Of a stretch of 64,000 nt of DNA, positions 53,638 through 62,690 are shown piece after piece. Under the pieces are notes generated by a model. That model was not told where the DNA came from. It did not search any database and worked only from the letters and a program-made list of their open reading frames with translations. The DNA is from Mycolicibacterium frederiksbergense. GTDB lineage: Bacteria; Actinomycetota; Actinomycetes; Mycobacteriales; Mycobacteriaceae. Position 1 is the first letter of the stretch. Each line of letters starts with the position of its first letter. The stretch covers positions 372,001-436,000 of the forward strand of contig NZ_CP038799.1 in assembly GCF_012223425.1 (NCBI RefSeq). Direction: 5' to 3'. Position numbers and translations under genes: made by a program.

Positions 53638-53874
53638 ATGGTGCTGATGTTCATGGTGCGGATCATCGACGTGGTGGTGCGCGCCGTGCGGCTGATGGCG
53701 AGCGGCTCGGCGGCCGGTATCGCGCTGCTGGTGTTGGTGGTCTTGCTGTTCGCCGCGGGCGCGTTCTCGGCCGTCTCGCTCGGGGCGTGGCTGCTGGCCA
53801 CGATGCAGAACGACCACGGCTGGATGGATGCCGTGTTGCCCTGCGCACTGGGCGGTACCTGCCCCGCGCTGTGA
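53638..53874 (+). CDS. Small membrane protein, unknown function
   Basis: A 78-residue protein with a long hydrophobic stretch (about residues 25-54) after a basic amphipathic N-terminus 'MVRIIDVVVRAVRLMASG', and a C-terminal tail with two Cys ('LPCALGGTCPAL') that could form a disulfide outside the membrane. No family recognised. The translation is open, well-behaved and flanked by short gaps. It converges with nagA 7 bases downstream. Confidence 0.55.
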   Translation: MVLMFMVRIIDVVVRAVRLMASGSAAGIALLVLVVLLFAAGAFSAVSLGAWLLATMQNDHGWMDAVLPCALGGTCPAL

Positions 53875-53881
53875 GTCCGCG

Positions 53882-55006
53882 CTACACCCACGACCCGCGG
53901 TGCAGCACACCGGTGACGGCGAGATCCTGGTCCAGCGCCACCAGATCGGCGACGGCGCCGGGCTTCAGCGCGTTCGCCGGGAGCCCGAGGGCGCGGGCCG
54001 GGTTGATCGACGATTGCGCGACCGCCTGCAGCAGTGCCTCATCGCGCGCCAACCCGCTGTGCGCCACGGCGAACCGGAACACCCGGTCCATGGTGGCGGT
54101 GCTGCCGGCGATGGTATCGGTACCGGCAACCCGCGCCACCCCGTCGACCACATCCACCCCGAGCGGGCCCAGTTCGTAGCGCCCGTCGGACATCCCGGTG
54201 GCCGCCATGGCGTCGGTGATCAGCGAGACCCGCTGGGCGCCAACGCTTTGGGTGACGAACCGGTAGATGGCCGGGTTGATGTGCACACCGTCGGTGATCA
54301 ACTCGACGGTCACCCGGGCATCCTCCATCAGCGCGACGACCGGCCCGGGTTCCCGCCGGTCGATCGGGCGCATCGCGTTGAACAGGTGGGTGCCGACGGT
54401 GGCGCCCGCGTCGATGGCCGAGCGGGCCTGCGCGTAGCTGGCCTCGGTGTGACCGACCGCGGTCACCACCCCGGCCGCGGTGAGTTGTGCGATGGCCGCC
54501 GGTGCACCGTCGCGTTCGGGGGCCAGCGTCACCATCGCGATGGCGCCGTCGGCGGCGGCCAGCACCCGGTCGATCTCGGCGGGATCGGGGTCGCGCATGA
54601 GCGCGGGCTGGTGCGCCCCGCAGCGGTGCACCGAGAGCCACGGGCCTTCCAGATGGATGCCGGCCAGCACACCGGCCCGGACATCGGCGGCCAAACTGCG
54701 CACCTGCCGCAGCAATTCGTCGGGCGCGGCGGTCACCAGCGAAGCGATCAGCGTGGTGGTGCCGTGCCTGCGGTGCAGCGCGGCCGCGGTGGCGGTCTCC
54801 TGCGCCGAGGCGGCGGAGAAGTTCGCGCCGCCGCCGCCGTGCAGGTGGGTGTCGACGAACCCGGGCACCACGACGGCGAGCTGGTGGTCTGCGGCGCCCG
54901 GTGGCGCCCCGGCACCGACGGCGCGGACCGCGCCCTCGGCCACGTCAATCCAGCCGGGCCGCAACAGGTCCGCGCCTGTCAGCAGGGTGTCAGCGGCCAG
55001 CAGCAC
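53882..55006 (-). CDS. nagA: N-acetylglucosamine-6-phosphate deacetylase
   Basis: A 374-residue amidohydrolase-fold enzyme. Metal and substrate residues appear in 'GFVDTHLHGGGG' (about residues 49-60), 'GIHLEGPWLS', 'AVGHTEASY', 'GTHLFNAMRPI', 'DGVHINP' and 'LITDAMAATG'. It removes acetate from GlcNAc-6-phosphate delivered by the PTS. The GTG start directly follows the nagB TGA, so the genes are coupled; order is EIIA, nagB, nagA. The products feed fructose-6-phosphate and cell-wall amino-sugar pools. Confidence 0.93.
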   Translation of the reverse strand: MLLAADTLLTGADLLRPGWIDVAEGAVRAVGAGAPPGAADHQLAVVVPGFVDTHLHGGGGANFSAASAQETATAAALHRRHGTTTLIASLVTAAPDELLRQVRSLAADVRAGVLAGIHLEGPWLSVHRCGAHQPALMRDPDPAEIDRVLAAADGAIAMVTLAPERDGAPAAIAQLTAAGVVTAVGHTEASYAQARSAIDAGATVGTHLFNAMRPIDRREPGPVVALMEDARVTVELITDGVHINPAIYRFVTQSVGAQRVSLITDAMAATGMSDGRYELGPLGVDVVDGVARVAGTDTIAGSTATMDRVFRFAVAHSGLARDEALLQAVAQSSINPARALGLPANALKPGAVADLVALDQDLAVTGVLHRGSWV

Positions 55007-55792
55007 TCAGATGCCCTGCCAGTCGGGTTTGGAGCGGTGCGTCTCGCGGTAGTAGTCGGCCAGCTGCAGCCGGCGCGCGGCGGCATCGTCGAGCAGCACC
55101 GTCACGTGCGGATGATGCTGCAGCACCGATGCCGGCCACATCGCGCTCACCGCGCCCTCGACGAGGTGGTGCACGGCCTCGGCCTTCTGCCGGCCGGTGG
55201 CCACCAGCACGACGTGGCGGGCATCGAGGATGGTGGCCAGCCCCTGGGTGAGGCAGTGGGTGGGCACCGCGTCGATATCGTCGTCGAAGAATCGGGCGTT
55301 GTCCGAACGGGTCTGTGCGGTCAGGGTTTTGATGCGGGTGCGCGAGGCCAGCGACGAGCCGGGTTCGTTGAAGCCGATGTGACCGTCGGTGCCGATACCG
55401 AGGATCTGCAGGTCGATGCCGCCGGCCGCACGGATGGCCTCCTCGTAGGCGGTGCAGGCGGCCGGGATGTCGGCGGCCAGGCCGTCGGGACCCTGCACCG
55501 CGCCGGGCGCGAAATCCACCCTGGACACGAACACGTTGTCGATGACGTTGCGGTAGCGCTCGGGGTGTTCGGCGGGCAGGCCGACGTACTCGTCGAGGGT
55601 GAAGCCGCGGACCTGACTGAAGGAGATCTGCCCTGCCGCACAACGGGTCACGAGTTCGTCGTAGATCGCCAGAGGGGAGGATCCGGTGGCCAGCCCGAGG
55701 ACGGCGTCGGGCTTGCGGTGCAGCAGCGCGCTGATCGCGTCGGCGGCCAGGGTGCCGATCTCGGCCGGGCCGCCGGCGATGATGACCTCCAT
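55007..55792 (-). CDS. nagB: Glucosamine-6-phosphate deaminase
   Basis: A 261-residue deaminase: 'LGLATGSSPLAIYDEL' phosphate-binding loop (about residues 32-47), 'FTLDEYVGL' (catalytic Asp region, about 63-71), 'ILGIGTDGHIGFNEPGSS' (catalytic His and substrate loop, about 130-147) and 'LVATGRQKAEAV'. It converts glucosamine-6-phosphate to fructose-6-phosphate and ammonia. The ATG overlaps the EIIA stop by one base (TGATG). Confidence 0.94.
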   Translation of the reverse strand: MEVIIAGGPAEIGTLAADAISALLHRKPDAVLGLATGSSPLAIYDELVTRCAAGQISFSQVRGFTLDEYVGLPAEHPERYRNVIDNVFVSRVDFAPGAVQGPDGLAADIPAACTAYEEAIRAAGGIDLQILGIGTDGHIGFNEPGSSLASRTRIKTLTAQTRSDNARFFDDDIDAVPTHCLTQGLATILDARHVVLVATGRQKAEAVHHLVEGAVSAMWPASVLQHHPHVTVLLDDAAARRLQLADYYRETHRSKPDWQGI

Positions 55793-56253
55793 CAGCGGTG
55801 CGCCACGAACAGCTCGTCGCCGGACGCGATGGCGGCATCCAGCGCGGCGGTCACCGAGATGTTGGCGGCTTCGCGTTCGTCCATCACCACGACGGGCACG
55901 ATCGGGTCGAGTCCCTTGGCGACGATCGCCGGGACGTCGAAGGTGATCACCGGCTGCCCGGCGCGGACCTGCTCACCCTGCTGCAGGTGGGTGGTGAAAC
56001 CCTCCCCGTCGAGTGCGACGGTGTCCAGACCCAGATGCACCAGCACGCCCACGTTGTCGGCGGTCAGCACGACAAAGGCATGCGGCATCAGCTTGAGCAG
56101 CCGGCCGCCGACCGGCGCGACCGCGGTGATGACCTCGCGCGGCGGGTCGATTGCGGCGCCGTAACCCACCATGCCCTGGGCGAACACCGGGTCGGGTACA
56201 TCGCCGAGGGCCACCGTGCGCCCGGCCACCGGGGCGATCACTGTCGTCGTCAT
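55792..56253 (-). CDS. PTS glucose-type EIIA component
   Basis: A 153-residue EIIA of the Glc family as a separate protein. 'APVAGRTVALGDVPDPVFAQGMVGYGAAIDP' N-terminal sheet (residues 7-37), His58 in 'MPHAFVVL' and the phosphorylated His73 in 'GVLVHLGLDTV' are all present. It passes phosphate from HPr to the IIB domain of the divergently encoded transporter. ATG 56253 is used; the longer frame enters the promoter. Separation of EIIA from EIICB, with EIIA leading nagB-nagA, keeps uptake and breakdown under one divergent control region of 68 bases. Confidence 0.92.
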   Translation of the reverse strand: MTTTVIAPVAGRTVALGDVPDPVFAQGMVGYGAAIDPPREVITAVAPVGGRLLKLMPHAFVVLTADNVGVLVHLGLDTVALDGEGFTTHLQQGEQVRAGQPVITFDVPAIVAKGLDPIVPVVVMDEREAANISVTAALDAAIASGDELFVAHR

Positions 56254-56321
56254 GGTCCCAACACTACGAGCGTCGCCGAACATGGTCTTGGGTTCGCCGC
56301 TTCTCGTTTAAGCTCCCCGGC

Positions 56322-57860
56322 ATGGGTGGGTCGACGAAACGTCAAAGCAGTCGCAGTATTCCGGGATTCGCGCAGTTGCAGCGGCTCGGCAAGAGCCTCA
56401 TGCTGCCGATCGCGGTGCTACCTGCGGCGGGCATCCTGCTGCGACTGGGCCAGCCCGACCTGCTGGGCCGGATCGAGGCACCCGTCATCGGGCCGTTCTT
56501 CCAGGCCATGAGCGCCGCCGGCGGCGCGCTGTTCGACAACCTCGCCCTGCTGTTCGCCGTGGGTGTGGCGATCGGGTTCGCGAAGAAGGCCGACGGCTCC
56601 ACGGCGCTGGCCGCCGTCGTCGGTTACCTGGTGATGGACAAGGTCTTCGAGACCATGTCGCCGTTCGTGCTCGACGGGGTGCTCGACAAGGCCGGCGAAC
56701 AGGCGCAGATCAACTACAGCGTGTTCGGTGGCATCGTGATCGGACTGCTGACCGCGTGGCTGTTCGACAAGTACCACACCATCGAACTGCCGTCCTATCT
56801 CGGCTTTTTCGGCGGCCGCCGGTTCGTCCCGATCGTCGTCTCGCTGACCAGCCTGTTCGTCTCGTTCGCGATGAGCTACTTCTACCCGATCTTCGACGCC
56901 GGGCTGACCGGGCTGGGCCAGTTCATCGGCGGCGCCGGTGCGCTGGGTGCGTTCGTCTACGGGTTCGCCAACCGCATGCTCATACCGGTGGGTCTGCACC
57001 ACATCCCGAACTCCTACATCTGGTTCCTCTACGGCGACTACGACACCCCCGAGGGTGTGGTCACCGGTGAGCTGACCCGGTTCGCCGCGGGCGACCCCAC
57101 CGGCGGGCACCTGACCGCCGGGTTCTATCCGATCCTGATGTTCGGTCTGCCCGCCGCGGCGCTGGCGATGATCCACGTGGCCAACAAGAAGCAGCGCAAG
57201 GTCGCGGTCGGCATCCTGTCCGCGGCGGGGTTGACGGCGTTCCTGACCGGCGTGACCGAGCCGCTGGAGTTCGCGTTCATGTTCGTGGCGTTCCCGCTGT
57301 ACGTCATCCACGCGGTGCTGACCGGCCTGTCGCTGGCGATCGCCTACATGCTCGACATCCATCTGGGCTTCTCGTTCTCCGCGGGCCTGATCGATCTGCT
57401 GCTGTACGGCACCGCACCGGCGGCCAAGAACATCCCGCTGCTGATCGGGATGGGTGTGGTGTTCTTCGTCATCTACTACCTGCTGTTCCGGTTCGCGATC
57501 ACCCGGTGGAACATGCGCACCCCGGGCCGCGAACCCGAGGCGGAGTTCGAGGCCGAGCAGGCCGCCAACCTCGGCGACGCCGGCGAGTCCACCACCACGG
57601 TCGCCACCGTCGCGGCGCCGGCGCGGGCCGACACCAAGGCCGAACAGGTCATCGCGGCGTTCGGCGGCCGGGAGAACCTGGTCAATGTGGACGCCTGCAT
57701 CACCCGGCTGCGGATGGAGGTCGCCGATCCTGCCAAGGTCGATCAGGCCCGGCTGAAGAGTCTGGGTGCGGCCGGGGTGATCGAGGTCGGCAGCAACGTG
57801 CAGGCGGTGTTCGGCACGGAGGCGGAGGCGCTCAAGAACGCCATCAAGGATGTGCTGTAG
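56322..57860 (+). CDS. PTS N-acetylglucosamine-type EIICB transporter
   Basis: A 512-residue permease. The IIC domain (about residues 15-400) has ten or so hydrophobic segments and signatures 'LPIAVLPAAGILLRLG', 'ALIFAVGVAIGFAKK'-like 'LLFAVGVAIGFAKKADGS', 'PVGLHHIPNS' and 'FLTGVTEPLEFAFMF'. After a charged linker a IIB domain follows, with the phosphorylated Cys459 in 'VNVDACITRLRMEV'. It imports and phosphorylates GlcNAc (or glucose); the neighbouring nagB and nagA make GlcNAc the best guess. ATG 56322. Confidence 0.92.
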   Translation: MGGSTKRQSSRSIPGFAQLQRLGKSLMLPIAVLPAAGILLRLGQPDLLGRIEAPVIGPFFQAMSAAGGALFDNLALLFAVGVAIGFAKKADGSTALAAVVGYLVMDKVFETMSPFVLDGVLDKAGEQAQINYSVFGGIVIGLLTAWLFDKYHTIELPSYLGFFGGRRFVPIVVSLTSLFVSFAMSYFYPIFDAGLTGLGQFIGGAGALGAFVYGFANRMLIPVGLHHIPNSYIWFLYGDYDTPEGVVTGELTRFAAGDPTGGHLTAGFYPILMFGLPAAALAMIHVANKKQRKVAVGILSAAGLTAFLTGVTEPLEFAFMFVAFPLYVIHAVLTGLSLAIAYMLDIHLGFSFSAGLIDLLLYGTAPAAKNIPLLIGMGVVFFVIYYLLFRFAITRWNMRTPGREPEAEFEAEQAANLGDAGESTTTVATVAAPARADTKAEQVIAAFGGRENLVNVDACITRLRMEVADPAKVDQARLKSLGAAGVIEVGSNVQAVFGTEAEALKNAIKDVL

Positions 57861-57866
57861 CTCGGC

Positions 57867-58415
57867 TCAGCGGCAGTAGTCGTGGGTGGCGTACTCGAGT
57901 GCGCGCCGATACAGCGGGTCCAACCCCCGGTTCACGGCCACCTCGTCGATGGTGGCGCCCAGCTCGGCGCGGCAGGTCGGGGCCTGAAGGTCCGGCCACC
58001 GCTGGGCGATCTCACTGACCATGGTCTGGTTGAGGCCGTCGATGGTGGCCCGCGTCGACGCCAGGTCCGGGGCGCTTGCCGGCGCGGCGGCCGGGTCGAC
58101 CTTCCAATCGCCGAACAGGCTGTACTGCAACGACACCGTCGCGTCGATCTGGTCGCGGAACACGTCGCGGACATAGGCCGGATCGGCGCCCTGGGCCTGG
58201 GCCGCGGTGGCCACGGTGTCGAGGACCTGCGCTTCGCGCTGCGGATCCTCGATCGGGCCGCCCGTCAGATACTTGCTGGCCGCCACCGGTTCGGCGGTCA
58301 GCAGCCGCTGCGCGGCGGCGTCGACCAGCGGGTGCAGCGGGCTGAGCACATCAGCGCCCGCCACCGGCGCGGCGGCGACGGCCACGACCGCCAATGCGAC
58401 CGCAAGTCCGCGCAT
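57867..58415 (-). CDS. Secreted chorismate mutase (AroQ-gamma type, Rv1885c-like)
   Basis: A 182-residue protein with a signal peptide (residues 1-21, 'LAVALAVVAVAAAPVAGA') and an AroQ-gamma domain: 'LVDAAAQRLLTAEPVAASKYLTGGPIEDPQREAQVL' region (about residues 30-65) contains Arg37 and Lys48 of the active site, with 'VRDVFRDQIDATVSLQYSLF' after it. Two Cys, in 'APTCRAEL' and the final 'DYCR', fit the conserved disulfide. Like M. tuberculosis *MtCM it would turn chorismate to prephenate outside the cytoplasm; the purpose is unknown. The ATG overlaps the amidohydrolase stop (TGATG). Confidence 0.9.
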   Translation of the reverse strand: MRGLAVALAVVAVAAAPVAGADVLSPLHPLVDAAAQRLLTAEPVAASKYLTGGPIEDPQREAQVLDTVATAAQAQGADPAYVRDVFRDQIDATVSLQYSLFGDWKVDPAAAPASAPDLASTRATIDGLNQTMVSEIAQRWPDLQAPTCRAELGATIDEVAVNRGLDPLYRRALEYATHDYCR

Positions 58416-60175
58416 CAGCGGCTCCCGCGGACCAACCGGCCCGGACGTGCCCCGGTGTCGACCCCGTCGCGGCGGGTGATGACACCGTTGACGACGGTGG
58501 CGGTGTAGCCGGAGGCGCCCTGGACCAGGCGGTGCCCGCCGGCGGGCAGGTCATAGGCCATCCGCGGGGCGTGCAGCGTCAGCGCGTCGAGGTCGATCAC
58601 GTTGATATCGGCCTTCTTTCCGATCTCGATCACGCCGCGGTCGGTCAGCCCGAACAGTTGCGCGGTGTCGCGGGACTGTTTGCGAATCACGTACTCCAGC
58701 GGCAGCTTATCGCCGCGGTGCCGGTCGCGCGCCCAATGGGTGAGCAGGAACGTCGGGTAGGAGGCGTCGCAGATCATGCTGCAGTGCGCGCCGCCGTCGG
58801 ACAGGCCGAGCACACCGGCGGGGTGGGTCAGCATCTCGCGGATCGCGTCGTGATTGCCCTCGGCGTAGTTGAACATCGGCAGCATCAGCATGGTGGCGGC
58901 GTCGGCCTCCAGCATGAGGTCGTACATGGTCGTCAGCACATCCTCGCCGCGCGCCTTGGCGATCGCGGACACCGTGCGCTCGGCGGTGGGCTCGTAGTCC
59001 GGCGGGTTGCCCAGCGAGTAGAGCCGGTCGCCCGAGTACTGCGCCAGCGCGAACATGCCGTCGAAGAGCACATTGGGGTCGACGGGCAGGTCCTCTTCGG
59101 ACAGGATCGCCGCGCGCACAGCGGGTTCGGCGAGCTTCGCCGCCAGCTCCTCGCGGCTGAGTGCGGCCTTGAGCTTGCGGTAGGTGGGCCGGTGGGTGAA
59201 GGCGTGGTGGCCCGGGAAGCCGAGCAGCATGCCGAACGGGCGTGCCGCCACCTGCGGGTAGAGCCGGCTACCGGCCTGGTGCGCGGCCGCCGACAGGTCG
59301 AGCTGTTCGCGCCACAGGTTGGGGTCGGCGTCGACCTGGATGAGGGCGAAACTCAGCGCGCAGTCGATCTCCTCGCCGAGCCGGCGCATCCACTCCAATT
59401 CCTTTCGGGGCGCGACGATGTCCTCGCCGGCGGCACCTTGGGGGGCGAGTTCGAACACCGCACCACCCCCGGCCGCGGTGGCCCGGCCGAGCGCGAACAG
59501 TTCATCCTCGGCGGCGAACGTGCCGGGGACGGGTTCGCCGTCCATGGCGCGGTGGGCCAGGGTGCGTGATGACGAGAAGCCCAGTGCGCCGGCCTCGATG
59601 GCCTCCTGAACGATCCGGCTCATCGCAGCGATGTCATCTCCGGTGGCCGGTTCGTTGCGGGCGCCGCGCTCCCCCATGGCGTAGGCGCGCACGGTGCCGT
59701 GCGCGATCTGGCTGCCCATGTCGACCGCGAGTTCGCGGCGGCCGATGACATCGAGGTATTCGGCGTAGGTCTCCCAGCCCCAGGTGATGCCCTCGGTGAG
59801 CGCGGTACCCGGGATGTCCTCGACGCCCTCCATCAGTTCGATGAGCCACTGTTCCTGGCCGGGGCGCACCGGTGCGAAGCCGACTCCGCAGTTGCCGGCG
59901 ACGATGGTGGTGACGCCGTGGTTGCTCGACGGTTCCAGCAGGTCGTCCCAGCTGACCTGGCCGTCGTAATGGGTGTGGATGTCCACGAAACCCGGCGCGA
60001 CGATCTTGCCGGTGGCATCGATGGTCTCGGCGGCGTCGGCCTGCAGGACGGGGTCGCTCGGCCCACGCCGGCGGACCTCGACGATCTTGCCGTCCTTGAT
60101 GGCGACGTCGGCGGTGAACCGGTCGGCACCGGTGCCGTCGACGACGGTGCCGCCGGTGATCAGTAGATCGAACAC
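58415..60175 (-). CDS. N-acyl-D-amino-acid deacylase-like amidohydrolase
   Basis: A 586-residue metallo-amidohydrolase. The first metal motif is '[10 protein letters not shown]' (His67, His69), then 'GNCGVGFAP' (Cys about 95), '[10 protein letters not shown]' (about 473-482; Asp of the barrel) and a C-terminal composite beta domain '[19 protein letters not shown]'. It belongs to the D-aminoacylase/dihydroorotase-like group that includes M. tuberculosis Rv2913c. The true substrate is probably an N-acyl compound but cannot be fixed. GTG 60175 follows AAGGGAG. Co-transcribed with the secreted chorismate mutase, without an obvious reason. Confidence 0.87.
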   Translation of the reverse strand: MFDLLITGGTVVDGTGADRFTADVAIKDGKIVEVRRRGPSDPVLQADAAETIDATGKIVAPGFVDIHTHYDGQVSWDDLLEPSSNHGVTTIVAGNCGVGFAPVRPGQEQWLIELMEGVEDIPGTALTEGITWGWETYAEYLDVIGRRELAVDMGSQIAHGTVRAYAMGERGARNEPATGDDIAAMSRIVQEAIEAGALGFSSSRTLAHRAMDGEPVPGTFAAEDELFALGRATAAGGGAVFELAPQGAAGEDIVAPRKELEWMRRLGEEIDCALSFALIQVDADPNLWREQLDLSAAAHQAGSRLYPQVAARPFGMLLGFPGHHAFTHRPTYRKLKAALSREELAAKLAEPAVRAAILSEEDLPVDPNVLFDGMFALAQYSGDRLYSLGNPPDYEPTAERTVSAIAKARGEDVLTTMYDLMLEADAATMLMLPMFNYAEGNHDAIREMLTHPAGVLGLSDGGAHCSMICDASYPTFLLTHWARDRHRGDKLPLEYVIRKQSRDTAQLFGLTDRGVIEIGKKADINVIDLDALTLHAPRMAYDLPAGGHRLVQGASGYTATVVNGVITRRDGVDTGARPGRLVRGSR

Positions 60176-60347
60176 GATGCACTCCCTTTGGCCGGCGTCG
60201 CTTTCATCGTGTGTAACACGACGGTGCCGCCCGACTAGGCAGATTCGGAAAAGTGTTCACTGCTGCGGCGCCGGTCTCCTCCCATACTGCGGTCAACACC
60301 CTCGGACCCAAATCGAGCCCACGGTCGTAAATCACCCAGGCACCCCG

Positions 60348-60356
60348 TTATCCACA
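60348..60356 (+). promoter_or_regulatory. Single perfect DnaA-box sequence
   Basis: TTATCCACA, the full DnaA consensus, 64 bases before the ATG at 60421. A lone box without clustered copies or AT-rich unwinding region, so not an origin; it may be a DnaA titration or regulatory site. Confidence 0.5.
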
Positions 60357-60383
60357 ACCCTCACCTCGATCTGGGACAGAGGG

Positions 60384-60399
60384 ACCGACACGTGTCGGT
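60384..60399. promoter_or_regulatory. Perfect 16-bp palindrome before the AbiEi-like gene
   Basis: ACCGACACGTGTCGGT, completely self-complementary, ending 21 bases before the ATG. AbiEi-type antitoxins carry a winged helix and autoregulate through inverted repeats, so this is a candidate autoregulatory operator. Confidence 0.6.
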
Positions 60400-60420
60400 A
60401 CCGCTGGCCAGCATGTCGCC

Positions 60421-61242
60421 ATGTACGCATTTCTGGGCAATGAAGCCATCGCGAGCAGAGCCGTGTCCCGCGGCGAGCTCCGATCTCGCTACACCCGAGT
60501 CCTGCCGAACGTGTACGTCCACAAAGGTCTCGAACTCACCCTGGAAGACCGGGCACACGCGGCCTGGGTGTGGTGCGGGCAATCCGGTGTCATTGCAGGA
60601 CGCACCGCCGCCGGCCTGTATCTGGACCCGTGGGCCGTCACCGCGGAGCCCGTCGAACTGATCGCGCTCAAGAGCAGGCATCCGCCGGGCCTGATCGTCC
60701 GCAATGAGCGGATCGCGGTCGATGAGATCACCGTCGTGGGACCTCTTGCGGTCACCAGTCCGGCTCGCACCGCGCTGGACCTGGCGCGCCACCATGACCG
60801 CGACATCGCCGTCGCACTCATGGACCAAATCGCCCGGCAAGCCCGCATCTCGAAGGACGACATCCTGCGATTGGCCGAACGCTACCCGCGCTCACGGGGA
60901 ATCAACGCGGCGAAGGCGGCCATCGCCGACATCGAGCCCGGTGCCCGGACACCCGAAGAGACCAGGGTTCGCCTCATTCTCTCCGACGGTGGGCTGCGTC
61001 CGACCCATACCCAGATTCGCGTCACCGACGGGTTCCGGGAAGCCGTGATCGCCATGGGATGGCCGACCCAGAAGGTGGGAGTGAACTGCGATTATCTTGC
61101 TGCGCAACGCTTTCCATACCTGGCGGTGGACACCGCTGATCTGCTGCGGAATCTGGGCTGGCTGGTGATCGACGCTCTGCCCGACCACACCGAGCGCTAC
61201 ATCTACCTGCGCACACGCGATGCGCTGCGGTCGCGGGCTTAG
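60421..61242 (+). CDS. AbiEi/DUF559-like mycobacterial protein (unpaired type IV antitoxin-like)
   Basis: A 273-residue protein. The N-terminal 'AIASRAVSRGELRSRYTRVLPNVYVHKGLELTLEDRAHAAWVW' region (about residues 9-51) resembles the winged-helix start of AbiEi-type antitoxins ('..EL.r.Yr.v.pGVYv'), followed by 'GVIAGRTAAGLYLD'. The C-terminal part ends in 'YLAAQRFPYLAVDTADLLRNLGWLVI' region (about 228-255), similar to DUF559/Vsr-like folds but with nuclease residues unclear. Such proteins are numerous in mycobacteria, usually without a toxin partner; none is visible here. Function not established. It converges with the DUF2993 gene, overlapping by 4 bases. Confidence 0.75.
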   Translation: MYAFLGNEAIASRAVSRGELRSRYTRVLPNVYVHKGLELTLEDRAHAAWVWCGQSGVIAGRTAAGLYLDPWAVTAEPVELIALKSRHPPGLIVRNERIAVDEITVVGPLAVTSPARTALDLARHHDRDIAVALMDQIARQARISKDDILRLAERYPRSRGINAAKAAIADIEPGARTPEETRVRLILSDGGLRPTHTQIRVTDGFREAVIAMGWPTQKVGVNCDYLAAQRFPYLAVDTADLLRNLGWLVIDALPDHTERYIYLRTRDALRSRA

Positions 61243-62225
61243 AGCGCCTCGAAGCAGGAGTCGCTCTCCCCGGTCGGGATCGCCGCGTCGGTGGACGAGA
61301 ACTTCCCGGTCACACCGGTGCTCGTCACGGCGACGCTGTCGGCCTTGATCCCCAACGGATAGTTGTCATTCAGCGTGGTGGTCAGCTCGCCGAGCGCGGT
61401 CTGCACGGCGTCCCTGCCGAACGGCCCGGTGACGTCGACGACGTTCAGCTCCAGATTGCCGGCGTTGACCTCCGGTCGCGCGGTGATGGTGGTGCCGCCG
61501 GTGGCGTCCATGATCAAGGTTCCCGCGGCCGCGTCGGTGCGTACATCGGTGACGAGGTCGCCGACGACCGGCAGATTCTCGGCGACGGTCTGCTTGATCC
61601 CGTCCGCGGTCCAGTCCAGGGTGGCCGTCACCGACCCGATGGTGCCCTTCGCGTCGGCGGTGGGTTGCAGGTCGATATCGCTGAGCGTGACATCGGCGGT
61701 CATGCCCTTGGCTTCCTGCACCCGGTCCCCGGTGGTGATCACCGAGATGTCGGAGTAGTGGTCGGTGAGGTACTGCCACAGGAACGGCGGCGTCACCGAG
61801 TACGAGACATCGGCGGTGTCCTCGACCAGGCAGTCGGTGATACCGGAGAGCACCGTGCCGGCCCGGTGCCGGGCGTAGAGCTCTGCGGCGGCGAGCCCGC
61901 CGACCAGCACCGCCACCACGATGACGGCGATCAGCACGATGCTCTGCTTGTTGCGTGCGGCCGGGGGCGGCGGGGGCTGCATGCCGGGCGGTCGCACCGG
62001 CGGGGCCGGTGGCGGCTGGGCTGGCGGCGGCGGTCTGCCGATCTGCTGGGTCACCGGGTCCGGGACCCGGATCTTCTGGGTGGGCGGCTCGGGACGCGGG
62101 AGGCGTTGGGTCGGACTGAACGGATCGCCCGGTCGCGGCGCTCCTGCCCGCCGGTCCGGCCCGGGTGGTCGCGGTATCCGCCGGGTCGCCGGGTCACGCG
62201 GCGGTTCGGGCGGCTGCGTCGGCAT
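61239..62225 (-). CDS. DUF2993 (LmeA-like) membrane-anchored protein with Pro-rich cytoplasmic tail
   Basis: A 328-residue protein: a Pro/Arg-rich N-terminal tail (residues 1-90, with repeats such as 'TQRLPRPEPPTQKI' and 'PPPPPAAR'), one membrane helix (about 94-114, 'SIVLIAVIVVAVLVGGLAAAEL'), then an extracytoplasmic DUF2993 domain with repeated strand pairs ('MTADVTLSDIDL', 'GSVTATLDWTADGIKQTV'). LmeA (Rv0817c) of this family is a periplasmic lipid-binding protein affecting lipomannan; this paralogue has the cytoplasmic tail instead of a signal peptide. ATG 62225. Confidence 0.85.
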   Translation of the reverse strand: MPTQPPEPPRDPATRRIPRPPGPDRRAGAPRPGDPFSPTQRLPRPEPPTQKIRVPDPVTQQIGRPPPPAQPPPAPPVRPPGMQPPPPPAARNKQSIVLIAVIVVAVLVGGLAAAELYARHRAGTVLSGITDCLVEDTADVSYSVTPPFLWQYLTDHYSDISVITTGDRVQEAKGMTADVTLSDIDLQPTADAKGTIGSVTATLDWTADGIKQTVAENLPVVGDLVTDVRTDAAAGTLIMDATGGTTITARPEVNAGNLELNVVDVTGPFGRDAVQTALGELTTTLNDNYPLGIKADSVAVTSTGVTGKFSSTDAAIPTGESDSCFEAL

Positions 62226-62292
62226 ATGCCCAGTCTGCCAAACGACCGGCGGCGGGAAACCGAAGTTCCCCGCCGCCGGTGCTGACGTGCGC

Positions 62293-62586
62293 TTACTGCT
62301 CGGGCTGCTCGGTCCCTGCGTGTCCCTCGACGGCGCTGTAGCGGCTCCAGAACGCGTACGCGGCCAGGCCGGCGGCCACCGCGACCACGGTCCACACCAC
62401 GAACGAGATGATCAGCGAGATCGGGGACAACCCGAAGGTGGACAGCGCGAAGCCCGCGTAGACCAGCCACAGCAGCCGGTACACCGACCACAGCGCGGTC
62501 AGGCCGCTGAAGAGGGCGATGATCAGGGCCGGGGTCTTCTCGACACGCTTGGTCAGGTCCTGCAGCTGGGCGGGGATCACGTTCAT
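62293..62586 (-). CDS. Small two-helix membrane protein
   Basis: A 97-residue protein with a short amphipathic N-terminus, hydrophobic stretches about residues 18-44 and 50-72, and an acidic Glu/Gln-rich tail 'AVEGHAGTEQPEQ'. AAAGGA lies 6 bases before ATG 62586, which supports this start over the longer frame. No family recognised. It precedes the DUF2993 gene by 67 bases on the same strand. Confidence 0.75.
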   Translation of the reverse strand: MNVIPAQLQDLTKRVEKTPALIIALFSGLTALWSVYRLLWLVYAGFALSTFGLSPISLIISFVVWTVVAVAAGLAAYAFWSRYSAVEGHAGTEQPEQ

Positions 62587-62690
62587 CGGTTGTCCTTTCG
62601 GGGTGCGCCGCCGCTCTGGCGTCGTCATGGCGCAAGTACAGCCGGGCGCATTCGCTACCGATCCCAACAATCTGGTGTTGAATTTGACGG

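Noticed and set aside
56277..56295. DasR/NagR-type operator between EIIA and EICB genes (TGGTCT)
   Set aside because: Only one half-site resembles the dre element; there is no symmetric second half.
60348..60356. Replication origin at the DnaA box
   Set aside because: Single box, no dnaA/dnaN genes and no AT-rich unwinding segment.
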